DNA of 64,000 bases, from the NCBI GenBank assembly GCA_958402795.1, contig CATXUX010000014.1:1-64000 (forward strand), given 5' to 3'. The translations under genes and the position numbers were made by a program. Shown in pieces: positions 32,539 to 41,296 of this stretch; within the stretch, counting starts at the first letter, position 1, and every line of letters begins with the position of its first letter. Below the pieces are notes generated by a model, which was not told the origin of the DNA, did not search any database, and saw only the letters and a program-made list of their open reading frames with translations. The DNA is from an uncultured Lachnospiraceae bacterium. Lineage in GTDB: Bacteria > Bacillota > Clostridia > Lachnospirales > Lachnospiraceae.

Positions 32539-32971
32539 GATTGCTTCCTCCTCTGTAGTATCATAGGTGGGGACTTTTTCCCCTCAACATCATTGTATCA
32601 CAACATCATAAGTAGTATAAATAGTTTGATGGGGAAAAGCAAGGGGTTCTGCACCAAGAATCCGTATTTTAATACATTTTTAATAGAGTGTACCATTGAC
32701 AATACGCTTTATACCGGGTATAGTAAAGAACACAGACAAGCAGCGGTTTCATATAAAGAAGCTGTCCCTATCTTTTCTTGCTTCGGAAATTCTAATAGTA
32801 GAAGCAATATTCAAAAATCTGGAACAAATTCTTCCGGTTTCCGGAAAATTTCACAGATGCATAGTAAGAAACAATCAATATTTATGAAGGAAAAGCCGTT
32901 GCCTGCCGAAAAAATGTTTGTTATAGTAAAGGCAGATAGTTTCTTTATATAGTTTCCGGAAAGGACAGTAT
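32539..32971. other. intergenic region before the Rpn nuclease
   Basis: A 433-base stretch between divergent genes. It contains the TSCPD gene's ribosome-binding site on the left and a promoter at 32697-32724 pointing right. An open frame crosses most of it but lacks a ribosome-binding site and any family motif. The leader from about 32731 to 32971 is A/T-rich; a second TATAGT lies near 32919. Confidence 0.5.
32697..32724 (+). promoter_or_regulatory. promoter upstream of the Rpn nuclease gene
   Basis: TTGACA (32697-32702), a 16-base spacer and TATAGT (32719-32724). It lies about 250 bases before the start codon, giving a long leader. Confidence 0.6.
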
Positions 32972-33988
32972 ATGGAGAAAGAAAAAAAGAAAGGCGCAGA
33001 GAAAAAGAACCAGACTGTATCAGGAATACCGGGAAATCATGCCCCGGATATCCAGAACGAGGATCTTCAAGACGTTACGGTACATAATGAAACGGAAGAT
33101 AAGGTATTGAAAGCATCCGTTCAGTTTTTTGCAGATGTACTGGTTCCATATTTCGGAATTAAAGAAAAAGTTGTTGCGGCAGCGCCGACAGAATTGATTC
33201 ATTTGGACTTGAGAAAAATGTTGCAGGATTATACTTTTGCAATGGAAGATGGTTCATGGATACATTTTGAATTTCAGAGTTCTAATGGCGGAAGTAAAGA
33301 CTTGAAACGTTTCCGCATGTATGAATCGACTGCGAGTTATGTACATAATGTGGCAGTTACGACATACGTTCTTTTTTCGGGAAAGGTGAAGCGTCCGAGA
33401 ACAACACTGAGAGAAGGAATCAATACATATCGGATACAGCCGATCATCATGCAGAATAAAAATGCGGATAAAATGATCAAACGGCTCCAGAAAAAAGTAA
33501 AGGATGGAATGCCGCTGACAAGGGAGGATTTAATACCCCTGGTGCTGTGTCCGCTGATGGGTGGGAAAAGTTCTCAGAAAGAACGGATTCGGGAAGTGTG
33601 TCGATTGATTCGCTGTGAGAATACGGTCAGTCAGGAAGAAATTCACAAAATCGAAGCGATGGTATATGCAATGGCAGATAAGTTTTTGGAAGAAGCAGAG
33701 TTAAAAGAGATAGAGGAGGAGATTAAGATGACACGATTAGGACAGATGCTGCTGGAAGAAGGATATCAGCAAGGAATGAGTCAAGGTATAAGTCAAGGCA
33801 TCAGTCAGGGCATAAGTCAGGGCATAAGCCAAGGCGTCAGCCAGGGGGTAAGTCGGGGAATCCAGGCGTTGACAGAAACATGCAGGGAGCTAGGCGTGCA
33901 GAAAGAGGATACAATTGAGCGTGTGATGAAGAAGTTTTCCTTCAGCCGGGAGACTGCAGAGGAATATGTGGAGAAATACTGGAAATAA
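32972..33988 (+). CDS. Rpn-type PD-(D/E)XK nuclease family protein
   Basis: A putative nuclease of the recombination-promoting nuclease (RpnA-like, formerly transposase_31) group, 338 residues. After a lysine-rich start, FFADVLVPYFGIKEKV and TELIHLDLRKML..FAMEDGSWIHFEFQSS form the PD-(D/E)XK core, with the EFQ active-site strand near residue 108. The C-terminal third is helical and holds eight near-identical four-residue repeats (about 266-297, core SQGI) encoded by 12-bp DNA repeats. Its last residues match the pattern of the fragment at 21592-21837. These proteins are linked to RecA-independent horizontal transfer and, in some hosts, to phage defence. Confidence 0.82.
   Translation: MEKEKKKGAEKKNQTVSGIPGNHAPDIQNEDLQDVTVHNETEDKVLKASVQFFADVLVPYFGIKEKVVAAAPTELIHLDLRKMLQDYTFAMEDGSWIHFEFQSSNGGSKDLKRFRMYESTASYVHNVAVTTYVLFSGKVKRPRTTLREGINTYRIQPIIMQNKNADKMIKRLQKKVKDGMPLTREDLIPLVLCPLMGGKSSQKERIREVCRLIRCENTVSQEEIHKIEAMVYAMADKFLEEAELKEIEEEIKMTRLGQMLLEEGYQQGMSQGISQGISQGISQGISQGVSQGVSRGIQALTETCRELGVQKEDTIERVMKKFSFSRETAEEYVEKYWK
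33767..33862 (+). repeat. eight tandem 12-bp repeats inside the Rpn gene
   Basis: Units of the form AGTCAGGGCATA run in phase with the reading frame and encode (S/Q)QG(I/V/M). Units four and five (33803-33826) are identical; the outer ones diverge. As the unit is a multiple of three, slippage changes protein length without breaking the frame. Confidence 0.9.
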
Positions 33989-34297
33989 ACGTGCGGTTGG
34001 AAATTTTCGTATGTCAGGATTCGTCCTGACTTCCCATAAACCGACCTTTCAGATTTGTTTTCTTTCAAGAAGCAGATGATGTTTGGGAGACGTTTTCGTT
34101 GAGCGGAAAAGTTCTTTTTTGGTCATGATTACCTGAACTTCATGAGGATTCGGTCAGGTGAGGCAGATTCCTGTGGGATGTAGAATTTTGTTGAACGGTT
34201 TATCGCGCAAAATTCGAAAAGATGGACTATAATAGCCTCAACACAGTCCGGATCATTGTGTGTTGATAAAAAAGAATAGACCAGGAGGAACTTTGTT
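33989..34297. other. intergenic region between the Rpn gene and a membrane-protein gene
   Basis: A 309-base stretch. A perfect 7-bp hairpin with a TTCG loop (34013-34030) may end the Rpn transcript although the T-run is weak. A perfect TATAAT (34228-34233) without a recognisable -35 is the likely -10 for the next gene. Nothing else is apparent. Confidence 0.5.
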
Positions 34298-35155
34298 ATG
34301 ATCAATGAGGTGGTAACAGGTACAAACATCATTTACTATCTGATGGCTGCAGTCGGCGTCATTGGAATTCTGGCAAAAGTGGTAAATCATATCACCCTTC
34401 GCCGGATGCTTGGCGCGGCGTCAAACATGTCTAAGAGTACACACAAGCTGATGAAACTCGTGCGCGCGAAATACGAGCACGCATGTATGCTGCACGATAA
34501 TGTGGAAAATACGGAAGCATTTGTGGATAAATACATATATGAGTACAAAGGGAATATTTTCCGTATGCATACGTGGAGGCAGCTCGAGATCCAGTCTGTG
34601 TGGATTTCAGGACTGCTTGCAGCGGCAGGAGCGTTTGCATGGTATCTGGAAGCCGGTTTTTGTGAGCAAATGTTTCAGTATATTGTGACAGGTGTGGCAG
34701 AGATGATTTTACTTTACGTCGTGGGACAACTCTCGGACGAGGATTATAAGATCCGTGCTGTTAAGATGTATATGGTAGATTATCTGGAGAATGTCTGCGT
34801 ATTCCGGTATCGGCGCCAGCGCCGGAATGAAAAAGAGCAGATCGATGTAATCCCGTCGGAGAGTACGCGGACAGCTTCGGATCTGAGTGCGTCAGGTGCA
34901 GCGGGGAATGCCGCATATGCCGCTGCGGGCAGCGGGGCGGACATGGCAGAGTATCCGTCAAATGTCCGAACTGCAGAAACGGACGACGGAAGCGGTCTTT
35001 CGATCAATATTGAAGGACAACCGCGCAAGGCACAGCGTAAAGAAACCGTAAAACAGGTATTTCACCGCGCATCAAGGGACAAGCCGGAAGAGGAGGACGA
35101 GTCTGTGTTAAAAGAAGAAAAAATCCGGCAGATTCTGGAAGAGTTTCTGGCATAG
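34298..35155 (+). CDS. conserved membrane protein of unknown function
   Basis: A 285-residue protein with three predicted membrane segments (about 10-30, 102-122 and 128-148). Between the first and second is a charged helical region that includes EYKGNIFRMHTWRQLEIQSVW. The C-terminal 120 residues are cytoplasmic by topology, low in complexity (Ala/Ser/Gly-rich, about 190-225) and end in an acidic helix EEKIRQILEEFLA. No family is recognised. AGGAGGAA precedes the ATG. It lies upstream of an FHA-domain protein, which suggests a signalling or envelope role, but this is only context. Confidence 0.75.
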   Translation: MINEVVTGTNIIYYLMAAVGVIGILAKVVNHITLRRMLGAASNMSKSTHKLMKLVRAKYEHACMLHDNVENTEAFVDKYIYEYKGNIFRMHTWRQLEIQSVWISGLLAAAGAFAWYLEAGFCEQMFQYIVTGVAEMILLYVVGQLSDEDYKIRAVKMYMVDYLENVCVFRYRRQRRNEKEQIDVIPSESTRTASDLSASGAAGNAAYAAAGSGADMAEYPSNVRTAETDDGSGLSINIEGQPRKAQRKETVKQVFHRASRDKPEEEDESVLKEEKIRQILEEFLA

Positions 35156-35348
35156 CATAAGTTATGGGACATTGTTATTGCCGTTTAAAACTGTGAAAGC
35201 CGTGATTTGGCCGTGATTTAAGGTTGCATTTAAGGCTGCGATTTGAATTTTTTCTTGATAAACAGTGTCAGGTTTGGTATGATGTGATAAGAAGTTCTGC
35301 AAAAGATCATGCCGGAACTAAAAAATACATTAAAGAAGAGAAGAAGTC

Positions 35349-35933
35349 ATGGAATACTGGATGATAATGATTGTGCTGGGACTGATTGCGGCTGCGCTTG
35401 TCATTGCGATCATCGTGATCCTAGTGAAGGATCATAATGAGAAGATGGGTTATGACGACGAGGACGATGATCTGCTGGAGGAGGATGACGAAGACGACGA
35501 GGATGAGGACGAATATGAACCTCCGAAACGCCGCCGGCAGACACGGACAAAAGAGCAGAAGCAGCCGGCAGTAAAAGAGACCACGCGAAAAAGGGAGCCT
35601 GCGAAGAAGCAGTGGAAGATCATACTGGAAAATCTGGATACATGGGAGAAATATACGTTCATTTTCTACGATAACATCGGGATCGGCCGCGGCAATCGTA
35701 CGCCGGAGTTTGAAAAGTATATTATGCTTCGTGATGATCCGCGGGTATCAAAGCTGCATTGCGCGATTATCCGTAATGGCGATAGACTGTATCTCAAAGA
35801 TCTGGATTCCAGAAACGGGACATACCTGAATGGAAAGGAGATTCAGCGCCCGATCGTGATCCAGCGGGAAGACGTCATTGAAGTAGGTGAGACAAAGATC
35901 GAAGTGAAAAAGATTCTGCGCGAGCGGGATTAA
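35349..35933 (+). CDS. membrane-anchored FHA domain protein
   Basis: A 194-residue protein that binds phosphothreonine peptides. A transmembrane helix at residues 3-27 is followed by a strongly acidic stretch (about 35-57, mostly Asp and Glu), then a basic stretch, and a C-terminal FHA domain (about 84-192). The FHA signature GIGRGN, DPRVSKLHCAI and DLDSRNGTYLNG is complete. Such proteins commonly partner Ser/Thr kinases of the PASTA type or type VII secretion; no kinase is in this window. The preceding 193 bases hold degenerate short repeats only. Confidence 0.85.
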   Translation: MEYWMIMIVLGLIAAALVIAIIVILVKDHNEKMGYDDEDDDLLEEDDEDDEDEDEYEPPKRRRQTRTKEQKQPAVKETTRKREPAKKQWKIILENLDTWEKYTFIFYDNIGIGRGNRTPEFEKYIMLRDDPRVSKLHCAIIRNGDRLYLKDLDSRNGTYLNGKEIQRPIVIQREDVIEVGETKIEVKKILRERD

Positions 35934-35996
35934 CACAAAGGCAGCGTCGTAAAAGGGTGCTGCCTGTTCATAAATTTACAGAATAAGGAGGTTCTT

Positions 35997-38264
35997 ATGA
36001 TTAAACTGTATGATAAGGGTGTCTATCTGATAAACGGCACCGAGATTGTGGAGGACAAAGGAGATGTGCAGACTCCCTTTGCAAGGGAAGAAGCGGCGAA
36101 GAATACGATTGCCTACGGAATTTTAAATGCGCACAATACATCGGGCAATATGGAGAATCTTCAGATTAAGTTTGATAAGCTGACGTCCCATGATATCACC
36201 TATGTAGGGATTATCCAGACGGCGCGCGCGTCGGGACTGGAGAAGTTCCCGATCCCGTATGTATTGACAAACTGTCATAATTCTCTTTGTGCAGTGGGCG
36301 GTACGATCAATGAAGATGACCATATGTTTGGCCTGACTTGCGCGAAGAAATACGGCGGGGTATATGTTCCGCCTCATCAGGCGGTCATTCACCAGTATGC
36401 GCGTGAGATGCTGGCGGAAGGCGGGAAGATGATTCTTGGTTCTGACAGCCATACCCGTTATGGCGCTCTTGGCACGATGGCGATGGGCGAGGGCGGACCG
36501 GAACTTGTAAAGCAGCTTCTGAATAAGACCTACGATATTAAAATGCCGGGTGTGATTGCCATTTACCTGGACGGAGAGCCTGCAAAAGGTGTCGGACCGC
36601 AGGATGTGGCGCTGGCTATTATCGGAGCAACATTTGCAAACGGATATGTGAATAATAAAGTCATGGAATTTGTCGGACCGGGTGTCGGAAAACTGAGCGC
36701 TGACTTCCGGATCGGCATTGACGTGATGACGACAGAGACGACTTGTCTGTCCTCGATCTGGAGAACGGATGAGACGATCCGGGAATATTATGAGATCCAC
36801 AACAGACCGGAAGACTATAAAGAACTGAATCCGGGGGCATGTGCATACTATGACGGTATGGTTTATGTAAACTTAAGCGAGATCAGGCCGATGATCGCGA
36901 TGCCGTTCCATCCGAGCAATGTATATACGATTGATGAACTGAATGAGAATCTGGAGGACATTCTGTACGATGTAGAGCAGAAGGCGCTTGTCAGTCTGGA
37001 CGGCGCAGTGGAGTATAAGCTCCGGGATAAGATCGTGGACGGCAGACTGTATGTAGAGCAGGGCGTGATCGCAGGCTGCGCGGGCGGCGGATTTGAGAAT
37101 ATCTGTGCGGCGGCAGACATTATGAGAGGAAAGAATATCGGCGCCGATGCATTTACACTCAGTGTGTATCCGGCAAGTACCCCGATTTATATGGAACTTG
37201 TGAAGAATGGCGCAGTTGCAGATCTGATGGGAGCGGGTGCGATTGTGAAGACCGCGTTCTGCGGACCGTGTTTCGGTGCGGGAGATACACCGGCAAATAA
37301 TGCGTTCTCGATCCGTCATTCCACCAGGAACTTCCCGAACCGTGAAGGTTCCAAACTGCAGAACGGACAGATTTCTTCCGTTGCACTGATGGATGCACGT
37401 TCCATAGCGGCAACCGCAGCCAACAAGGGATTCCTGACCGCGGCGACGGATATGGACGTAGAATATACCGGACCGAAATATCACTTTGATTCTACCATTT
37501 ATGCGAACCGTGTCTTTGACAGTAAGGGCAAGGCAGATCCGTCTGTAGAGATTCAGTTCGGGCCAAATATCAAAGACTGGCCGGCAATGTCCGCGCTGCC
37601 GGAGAATTTGATCCTGAAGGTTGTATCGGAAATCCATGATCCGGTAACAACAACAGATGAACTGATTCCGTCCGGAGAGACGTCTTCGTATCGCTCTAAC
37701 CCACTGGGACTTGCGGAGTTCGCACTTTCCAGAAAGGATCCGGAGTATGTCGGACGTGCCAAGACCGTTCAGGCGGCACAGAAAGCGATTGAGAGCGGAA
37801 AGTGTCCGCTGGATGCACTGGAAGAGCTGAAACCGGTTATGGAGACGATCCGGAAAGCATATCCGGAAGTCGGAGAGGGAAACATCGGCGTCGGGAGCAC
37901 GATTTTTGCTGTGAAGCCGGGCGACGGTTCCGCACGGGAACAGGCGGCGTCCTGCCAGAAAGTGCTTGGAGGCTGGGCGAATATCGCCAATGAGTATGCA
38001 ACGAAGCGTTACCGCTCGAATCTGATCAACTGGGGAATGCTGCCGTTCTTGACAGAAGCAGAGCATACCGCGCTGCCGTTCCAGAATGGAGATTATATCT
38101 TTGTTCCGGAAATCCGTAGCGTGATCGAGGAAAAGCAGACAACGGTAAAAGCGTATGTAGTTGGCGATGAGCTGAAAGAAATAGAACTGAAGCTCGGAGA
38201 AATGACAGATGCGGAACGTGAGATTATCCTCAAGGGGTGTCTGATCAATTATTACAGAGGATAA
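35997..38264 (+). CDS. aconitase-family hydratase
   Basis: A 755-residue Fe-S dehydratase of the aconitase superfamily. The substrate-domain segment LGSDSHTRYGALGTMAMGEGG (about residues 147-167) and three cluster cysteines, one in IAGCAGGG and two in FCGPCFG, are present, as is the C-terminal swivelling domain. It follows the variant often labelled simply hydratase in Clostridia rather than classical AcnA, so the substrate is open: citrate/isocitrate is likely, as a citrate synthase gene lies 7.5 kb downstream. A GGAGG site precedes the ATG, and a terminator follows. Confidence 0.85.
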   Translation: MIKLYDKGVYLINGTEIVEDKGDVQTPFAREEAAKNTIAYGILNAHNTSGNMENLQIKFDKLTSHDITYVGIIQTARASGLEKFPIPYVLTNCHNSLCAVGGTINEDDHMFGLTCAKKYGGVYVPPHQAVIHQYAREMLAEGGKMILGSDSHTRYGALGTMAMGEGGPELVKQLLNKTYDIKMPGVIAIYLDGEPAKGVGPQDVALAIIGATFANGYVNNKVMEFVGPGVGKLSADFRIGIDVMTTETTCLSSIWRTDETIREYYEIHNRPEDYKELNPGACAYYDGMVYVNLSEIRPMIAMPFHPSNVYTIDELNENLEDILYDVEQKALVSLDGAVEYKLRDKIVDGRLYVEQGVIAGCAGGGFENICAAADIMRGKNIGADAFTLSVYPASTPIYMELVKNGAVADLMGAGAIVKTAFCGPCFGAGDTPANNAFSIRHSTRNFPNREGSKLQNGQISSVALMDARSIAATAANKGFLTAATDMDVEYTGPKYHFDSTIYANRVFDSKGKADPSVEIQFGPNIKDWPAMSALPENLILKVVSEIHDPVTTTDELIPSGETSSYRSNPLGLAEFALSRKDPEYVGRAKTVQAAQKAIESGKCPLDALEELKPVMETIRKAYPEVGEGNIGVGSTIFAVKPGDGSAREQAASCQKVLGGWANIANEYATKRYRSNLINWGMLPFLTEAEHTALPFQNGDYIFVPEIRSVIEEKQTTVKAYVVGDELKEIELKLGEMTDAEREIILKGCLINYYRG

Positions 38265-38350
38265 AAGATCTGGGAAAGAGGTATTTCAGAAAGTGATCGG
38301 AAATGGTTCTGGGTTGTTATTTGGCCAGACCGCAGTTATAATGGCAAAAG

Positions 38351-38379
38351 CGCACCTGAAATTAAGGGTGCGTTTTTTT
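38351..38379 (+). terminator. terminator of the hydratase gene
   Basis: CGCACC pairs with GGTGCG (arms 38351-38357 and 38366-38372), followed by seven T residues. It lies 86 bases after the stop. Confidence 0.85.
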
Positions 38380-38510
38380 ATGATATAGGAAACTTCGTTT
38401 TCTATATCATAAAACCCTCCGGTGGATGCGCACTGCGCGCAAGTGGAAAATGGCTGCAAATGCAGCCGCGCTTCGGCGCGAGAATGTGCAAAGCACATTC
38501 TTTTTTATAG
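38380..38510. repeat. cluster of four hairpins, candidate dispersed structured element
   Basis: Directly after the terminator come four more hairpins: a 12-bp near-palindrome TGATATAGGAAA/TTTTCTATATCA with a TTCG-type loop, GGCTGCA/TGCAGCC (38452-38467), CGCG-CTTCGG-CGCG (38468-38481) and AGAATGTGC/GCACATTCT followed by six T residues (about 38481-38506). Base composition is more GC-rich than the surroundings. The last hairpin is a second terminator. The block looks like a mobile or repeated palindromic element of the kind scattered in Lachnospiraceae; only one copy is present here. Confidence 0.5.
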
Positions 38511-38621
38511 GAAAATCTGTATAGGGAGGATGATCCGATATATGTAAGTTTTTATAAATGGAATGCAACAAAAGACTTGTTTTTTGACTCTTATCTAATA
38601 GAACGGAAGGGGGGGATGGTG

Positions 38622-39134
38622 ATGAGCGCGCAGGAGAAAAGTTCAGAGCAGGATCTGATCAGGAAAGCAAAAAAGGGAGACGTAAAAGCGTTTTCAGAGC
38701 TGTATGCACAGATATATAAGGATTTGTACAGATTTGCGCTGTTTACGATGAAACATCCGCAGGACGCCGAGGATGTGGTGAGTGAAACTGTGATCGCGGC
38801 ATATGAGAATATGCGAAAGCTAAAGAAGGAAGAAGCGTTTCGGGGATGGATATTTACGATCCTTGCAAATCAGTGCAAAAAGCATCTCCGGAGCAGGAAA
38901 GAGACGGAAGAACTGCCAGAGAATATCGCATCGGAAGAGATGGATCATGCCGGATGTCATGATGTGAGAGAGGCATTTATGAGTCTGGATGAAGAAGACC
39001 GGATGATTGTGGCGTGCTCTGTGTTAGAAGGATATTCCAGTGAGGAGATCGGGGACCTCATGGAGATGAATCCGGCGACAGTACGTTCGCGAAAGTCCAG
39101 GGCACTGGGGAAGATGCGGAAGGTATTGGCGTAG
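38622..39134 (+). CDS. sigma-70 family (ECF) RNA polymerase sigma factor
   Basis: An alternative sigma factor of 170 residues, different from the paralogous pair at 8909 and 28837. Region 2 (about 10-80, FSELYAQIYKDLYRFALFTMKHPQDAEDVVSET) and region 4 (about 110-165, YSSEEIGDLMEMNPATVRSRKSRALGKMRK) are clear. The start at 38622 is chosen as GGAAGGGGGGG lies 7-17 bases upstream; ATG 38616 is closer to it. It is followed 15 bases later by a membrane beta-propeller protein, the likely anti-sigma. Confidence 0.88.
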   Translation: MSAQEKSSEQDLIRKAKKGDVKAFSELYAQIYKDLYRFALFTMKHPQDAEDVVSETVIAAYENMRKLKKEEAFRGWIFTILANQCKKHLRSRKETEELPENIASEEMDHAGCHDVREAFMSLDEEDRMIVACSVLEGYSSEEIGDLMEMNPATVRSRKSRALGKMRKVLA

Positions 39135-39149
39135 AAAGGGGAATTTAAC

Positions 39150-41285
39150 ATGAAATTGGATGGAGAAGAGTTAAAAAACGGTCATACGGAAAAACAGGTT
39201 GAGAGTATACAGGAAGACCATGCCGGGCGCGAACAGGAGCGAGAACTTGAGGAAGCATTACGCCGCAGTGCGCAGGACGTTGAGGTTCCGAATTCTCTGC
39301 GCCCGGAAAATATGGATAAACTGCTTGCTGAAACTGCAGATAAGAAAAAAAGGCGGTCTCACCGTCGTCGGGCCTGGACGTGGGCGGCGGCAGCGTGCTG
39401 CGTGTGCGCAGTTGGTCTGACCGCATGGGGGATTGGGCGAAAAAATTCCGCCGAACAGATGGCAGCATTTGCAGTTTCAGGATCTGTAGATGAAGATGCG
39501 GGGCAGACCGGCGACAGTGCCGTGGCGGACAGAGGAACATCGTCAGGAGATGCCGCAGAAAGTACAGTGGGCAGCGGTACCTCAGGGGTGAACCTGATTG
39601 CTGAGGCAACGGATTATGACCAGATTTATGATTATATTGAAGCAGAGGCGGACACGCAGAAGAGCTCACGCAACACCGGAGAATGGAAAGCAGCAGACGA
39701 AGCCGTATCAGACAGTGCGGCGGCGAGTACGTCGTCCGGCGCTTCATATGAAAGTTTTTCCACAGATTCCGGAAATTACTCGGATACGAATATTCGTGAG
39801 GACGGTGTGGGAGAGGGAGACGCAGTCAAAACGGACGGCAAGAATTTATACATTGCGAATGAACAGCGCGTACAGATCGTTGGAATCAGGGAGGGAGAGC
39901 TGGAAGAGCTTGGAACGATCCGCCTGGAGGATGAACAGTATATTTCTGAGATTTACGTAAAAGACGAAGTCCTTCTGATCATGTATACGAAATCGGAATA
40001 CAATGACGAATATGAAACCTATAAAACATATACGGTTGCGGAGACTTATGATGTCAGCAATCCGGAAAAACCGCAGTCTGCGGGCAAGGTGACGCAGAGC
40101 GGTAATTTTGATACCATGCGTGTGAATGGAGATTATGTGTATCTGCTGAGCGATTTTTATGCGCCGGCATCTGTCTCAAGGAAGGATGTGGCGGAATATA
40201 TCCCGTCGGTTCAAGGAGAACTTATAGAATCTGGCAGTATTCTTCTCCCGGAATATCAGCGGGGAAACCAGTATACGATCGTCTCTACGTTTTCGCTGAA
40301 GGATCCGGAGGAGAAAATCGACAGCAGAGCAATCTTCGGGTGCTCCGGACTGGTGTATGTAAGTGGAGAGAATATCTATGTCTGTGAGACGGATTACAGT
40401 CCGGAGGACGCTGATGTGTCCCAGACCTGTATACGGAAAGTTGCATATGCGGACGGAAAACTGCAGCCGGTTGGCCAGACACGGGTTGACGGTACATTAA
40501 ACGATTCATTCAGTATCGACGAATATGAAGGAAATCTCCGGATTGTGACGACGGTAACGGCGGTAAACGATGACGCAGGCGGGTGGAGCCCTTTCTTTTC
40601 TTCGGAATCCGATGCATCCGCAGCAGACGCCGGTACCGTGCGGGAGGACAGCAATTCACTTTATATACTGGATGAGAATCTGAAAGAACAGGGCAGAATT
40701 GAAGGACTGGCCGAGGACGAGCAGATTTATTCCGCGAGATTCATAGGAGATACCGGGTATTTTGTGACGTATAAGCAGGTAGATCCTTTGTTCTCGGTAG
40801 ATTTATCAGATCCCGCGAACCCGGAAGTGCTGGGAGAACTGAAAATACCGGGATTTTCCGAATATCTGCATCCATATGGAGACGGACTGCTGCTGGGAAT
40901 CGGAATGGATGTGGACGAGACGGGGACGACAACGAACGGTGTGAAGCTGTCGATGTTCGATATATCCAATCCGTCGGACGTTCAGGAAATTGCGAAACAT
41001 GTGTTGGAAGATTGCTATTCCGCTGAGGTTTCGTATGACTATAAGGCTGCGCTTCTCGACAGCGAAAAGAATCTGATCGGATTTTCCGCGTACGGACAGG
41101 GAAAGATGTACTATATCTATTCATACAGCGAAGACGGCTTTACATGTCTGTTCGAGAGGGAACTTTCGGGATACGGGACTGTACGGGGAATCTATGTAGG
41201 CGATATGTTCTATCTTGTCGCAGGAAATACAGTCGAATCCTATCAGTTGTCCGATTTCACAAAAGTAGATGATATCGTATTATAA
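39150..41285 (+). CDS. membrane-anchored beta-propeller protein, probable anti-sigma partner
   Basis: A 711-residue protein. The N-terminal 72 residues are cytoplasmic and charged, with an anti-sigma-like helix (ELEEALRRSAQDVEVPNSLRPENMDKLL). One transmembrane segment follows (about 74-96), then a Ser/Gly/Asp-rich linker, and from about 200 a large extracellular beta-propeller of the kind called beta-propeller domain-containing (Peptidase S9/WD40-like), with repeated VYLLSD, LYILDE and MFDISNP blades. Directly coupled to the ECF sigma gene, it is probably a sensor that holds the sigma factor at the membrane. The ligand is unknown. Confidence 0.8.
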   Translation: MKLDGEELKNGHTEKQVESIQEDHAGREQERELEEALRRSAQDVEVPNSLRPENMDKLLAETADKKKRRSHRRRAWTWAAAACCVCAVGLTAWGIGRKNSAEQMAAFAVSGSVDEDAGQTGDSAVADRGTSSGDAAESTVGSGTSGVNLIAEATDYDQIYDYIEAEADTQKSSRNTGEWKAADEAVSDSAAASTSSGASYESFSTDSGNYSDTNIREDGVGEGDAVKTDGKNLYIANEQRVQIVGIREGELEELGTIRLEDEQYISEIYVKDEVLLIMYTKSEYNDEYETYKTYTVAETYDVSNPEKPQSAGKVTQSGNFDTMRVNGDYVYLLSDFYAPASVSRKDVAEYIPSVQGELIESGSILLPEYQRGNQYTIVSTFSLKDPEEKIDSRAIFGCSGLVYVSGENIYVCETDYSPEDADVSQTCIRKVAYADGKLQPVGQTRVDGTLNDSFSIDEYEGNLRIVTTVTAVNDDAGGWSPFFSSESDASAADAGTVREDSNSLYILDENLKEQGRIEGLAEDEQIYSARFIGDTGYFVTYKQVDPLFSVDLSDPANPEVLGELKIPGFSEYLHPYGDGLLLGIGMDVDETGTTTNGVKLSMFDISNPSDVQEIAKHVLEDCYSAEVSYDYKAALLDSEKNLIGFSAYGQGKMYYIYSYSEDGFTCLFERELSGYGTVRGIYVGDMFYLVAGNTVESYQLSDFTKVDDIVL

Positions 41286-41296
41286 AATTGTGTGGT

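Noticed and set aside
32533..32952. A 139-codon frame upstream of the Rpn nuclease
   Set aside because: It spans a promoter and leader, begins over the TSCPD start region and shows no ribosome-binding site or family similarity.
33767..33862. A possible CRISPR array
   Set aside because: The units are 12 bp without spacers and encode protein repeats in frame.
36873..38066. A 397-codon minus-strand frame opposite the aconitase-like gene
   Set aside because: It lies wholly within a conserved enzyme gene and its product is Arg/Cys/His-rich without motifs, as expected of an antisense shadow.
38286..38498. A 70-codon minus-strand frame across the hairpin cluster
   Set aside because: It is made of the inverted repeats themselves; the DNA is better explained as structured non-coding sequence.
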